Origin: Planctomycetota bacterium
GTDB lineage: Bacteria; Planctomycetota; SKW154
Length of the DNA: 6,000 bases
Assembly (NCBI GenBank): GCA_026418755.1
Contig: JAOAAR010000021.1
Span: forward strand, 1-6,000
Direction: 5' to 3'
Under the pieces are notes generated by a model. It did no database searches. It saw only the letters and a program-made list of their open reading frames with translations, and had not been told where the DNA came from. Below, piece after piece: positions 5,287-6,000 of this stretch. The position numbers and the translations under genes were made by a program. How positions within the stretch are numbered: position 1 is the first letter of the stretch; every line of letters starts with the position of its first letter.

Positions 5287-6000
5287 ATGAGAAAGTCGGA
5301 TTCTGTCCAAGAGCATCGGAGGAGGCTGGAAGCAGAGTTAGCCCCCTATGCTACCACCAGTTCAACCTCCTTTGGCAGACGCTATGAGGAGAAAGAAGAC
5401 CCTTTTAGAACCCCTTACCAGCGTGATAGAGACAGAATCATACACTCTACCGCTTTCCGTCGCCTCGAATATAAGACTCAAGTCTTCGTAAATCACGAAG
5501 GTGATTATTTCCGTACACGCCTCACGCATACTCTTGAGGTTGCTCAGATTTCAAGGACTCTGGCGCGCGCTCTCGCCGCAAACGAGGACCTTGCCGAAGC
5601 AATAGCACTCGCTCACGATATCGGGCATACACCCTTCGGCCATTCAGGCGAAGCCGCATTAGACGAACTTATGAAAGACGAAGGTGGATTTGAGCATAAC
5701 AGACAGGGATTGAGAACAGTTGAATTGCTGGAAATCAGGTATCCGCAATTCCGAGGATTGAACCTCACATACGAAGTCCGTGAAGGACTGATTAAACATT
5801 CTACTCCTCACGATGACCTTTCCAGCCGTCCTGAAATCGCAGACTATAACCCTTCAGAATCGCCAACATTCGAAGCACAACTTGTTGAAATTGCCGATTC
5901 TATCGCCTACGATAACCACGATATTGACGACGGATTAAAAGCGGACCTCATCTCTTTTGAAGGGCTCTCGCAACTGGGAATCTGGCAGACTGTCCAGAAT
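5287..6000 (+). CDS. dgt: dGTPase-like HD-domain dNTP triphosphohydrolase, 3' truncated by window end
   Basis: These 238 residues are the N-terminal part of a deoxyguanosinetriphosphate triphosphohydrolase-like enzyme, which converts dNTPs to deoxynucleosides plus triphosphate and so limits dNTP pools. The frame is open to the window end; the family is usually about 320-450 aa or longer, so the C-terminus is missing. RTPYQRDRDRIIHSTAFRRL (41-60) and YKTQVF (62-67) are the family's N-terminal signature. The HD metal site is seen as H81 (RLTHTLEV), H110-D111 (LAHDIGHTPFGH) and D204 (EIADSIAY). H114, H119 and the FEHN motif (135-138) are also present, so the visible site looks intact. The start ATG at 5287 lies 11 bases after the lipoprotein stop, with AAGTGAG (5270-5276) as a modest ribosome binding site overlapping that stop. 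A later Met is not available before the conserved region. The close spacing suggests co-transcription with the lipoprotein. Substrate preference (dGTP or other dNTPs) cannot be read from the sequence. Confidence 0.95.
   Translation, partial: MRKSDSVQEHRRRLEAELAPYATTSSTSFGRRYEEKEDPFRTPYQRDRDRIIHSTAFRRLEYKTQVFVNHEGDYFRTRLTHTLEVAQISRTLARALAANEDLAEAIALAHDIGHTPFGHSGEAALDELMKDEGGFEHNRQGLRTVELLEIRYPQFRGLNLTYEVREGLIKHSTPHDDLSSRPEIADYNPSESPTFEAQLVEIADSIAYDNHDIDDGLKADLISFEGLSQLGIWQTVQN

Noticed and set aside
5046..5387. 113-aa plus-strand frame spanning the lipoprotein end and the dgt start
   Set aside because: It overlaps two well-supported genes in another frame and has no recognisable sequence or ribosome binding site.

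Overview
The window reads as the 5' end of a contig from a diderm (outer-membrane) bacterium, probably from an environmental or metagenomic library. Three things point to an outer membrane: two consecutive genes of the LptF/LptG lipopolysaccharide-export permease family, a predicted outer-membrane beta-barrel protein, and a lipoprotein with LysM and LytM domains. The first 19 bases are not biological. They match the Nextera/Tn5 mosaic-end adaptor exactly, so genomic sequence begins at base 20. Base composition is moderate, with many TCT and CTT codons. I cannot assign a phylum from the sequence alone. All genes lie on the + strand.

Bases 22-1406 hold the C-terminal end of one LptF/LptG-family permease, cut by the contig end, followed by a complete second family member of 349 aa. 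Stop and start overlap by one base. A 198-base non-coding gap follows, with a good extended -10 promoter just before topA. topA (1605-3641) encodes a full-length type IA DNA topoisomerase with two C-terminal zinc ribbons, and it starts with TTG behind a strong ribosome binding site. Its stop overlaps the start of a gene for a secreted 259-aa protein with outer-membrane barrel character, which I cannot assign to a known family.

A separate promoter (4440-4468) drives a tRNA-Gly(CCC) gene (4485-4556). A LysM plus degenerate LytM (NlpD/EnvC-like) lipoprotein gene follows directly. Its reading frame runs without a stop through the tRNA, and no ATG, GTG or TTG codon lies between the tRNA and the hydrophobic core of the signal peptide. 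Its start therefore seems to lie inside the tRNA gene. Eleven bases after the lipoprotein, a dGTPase-like HD phosphohydrolase gene begins and runs off the window.

The gene content is mostly housekeeping: envelope lipid export, DNA supercoiling, translation, cell-wall separation and dNTP control. I see no defence system, mobile element, CRISPR array or clearly new multi-gene system. The points most worth checking are the tRNA/lipoprotein overlap, the lost metal ligands of the LytM domain, the uncharacterised barrel protein coupled to topA, and the untrimmed adaptor, which creates a false N-terminus beginning MCIRDR.
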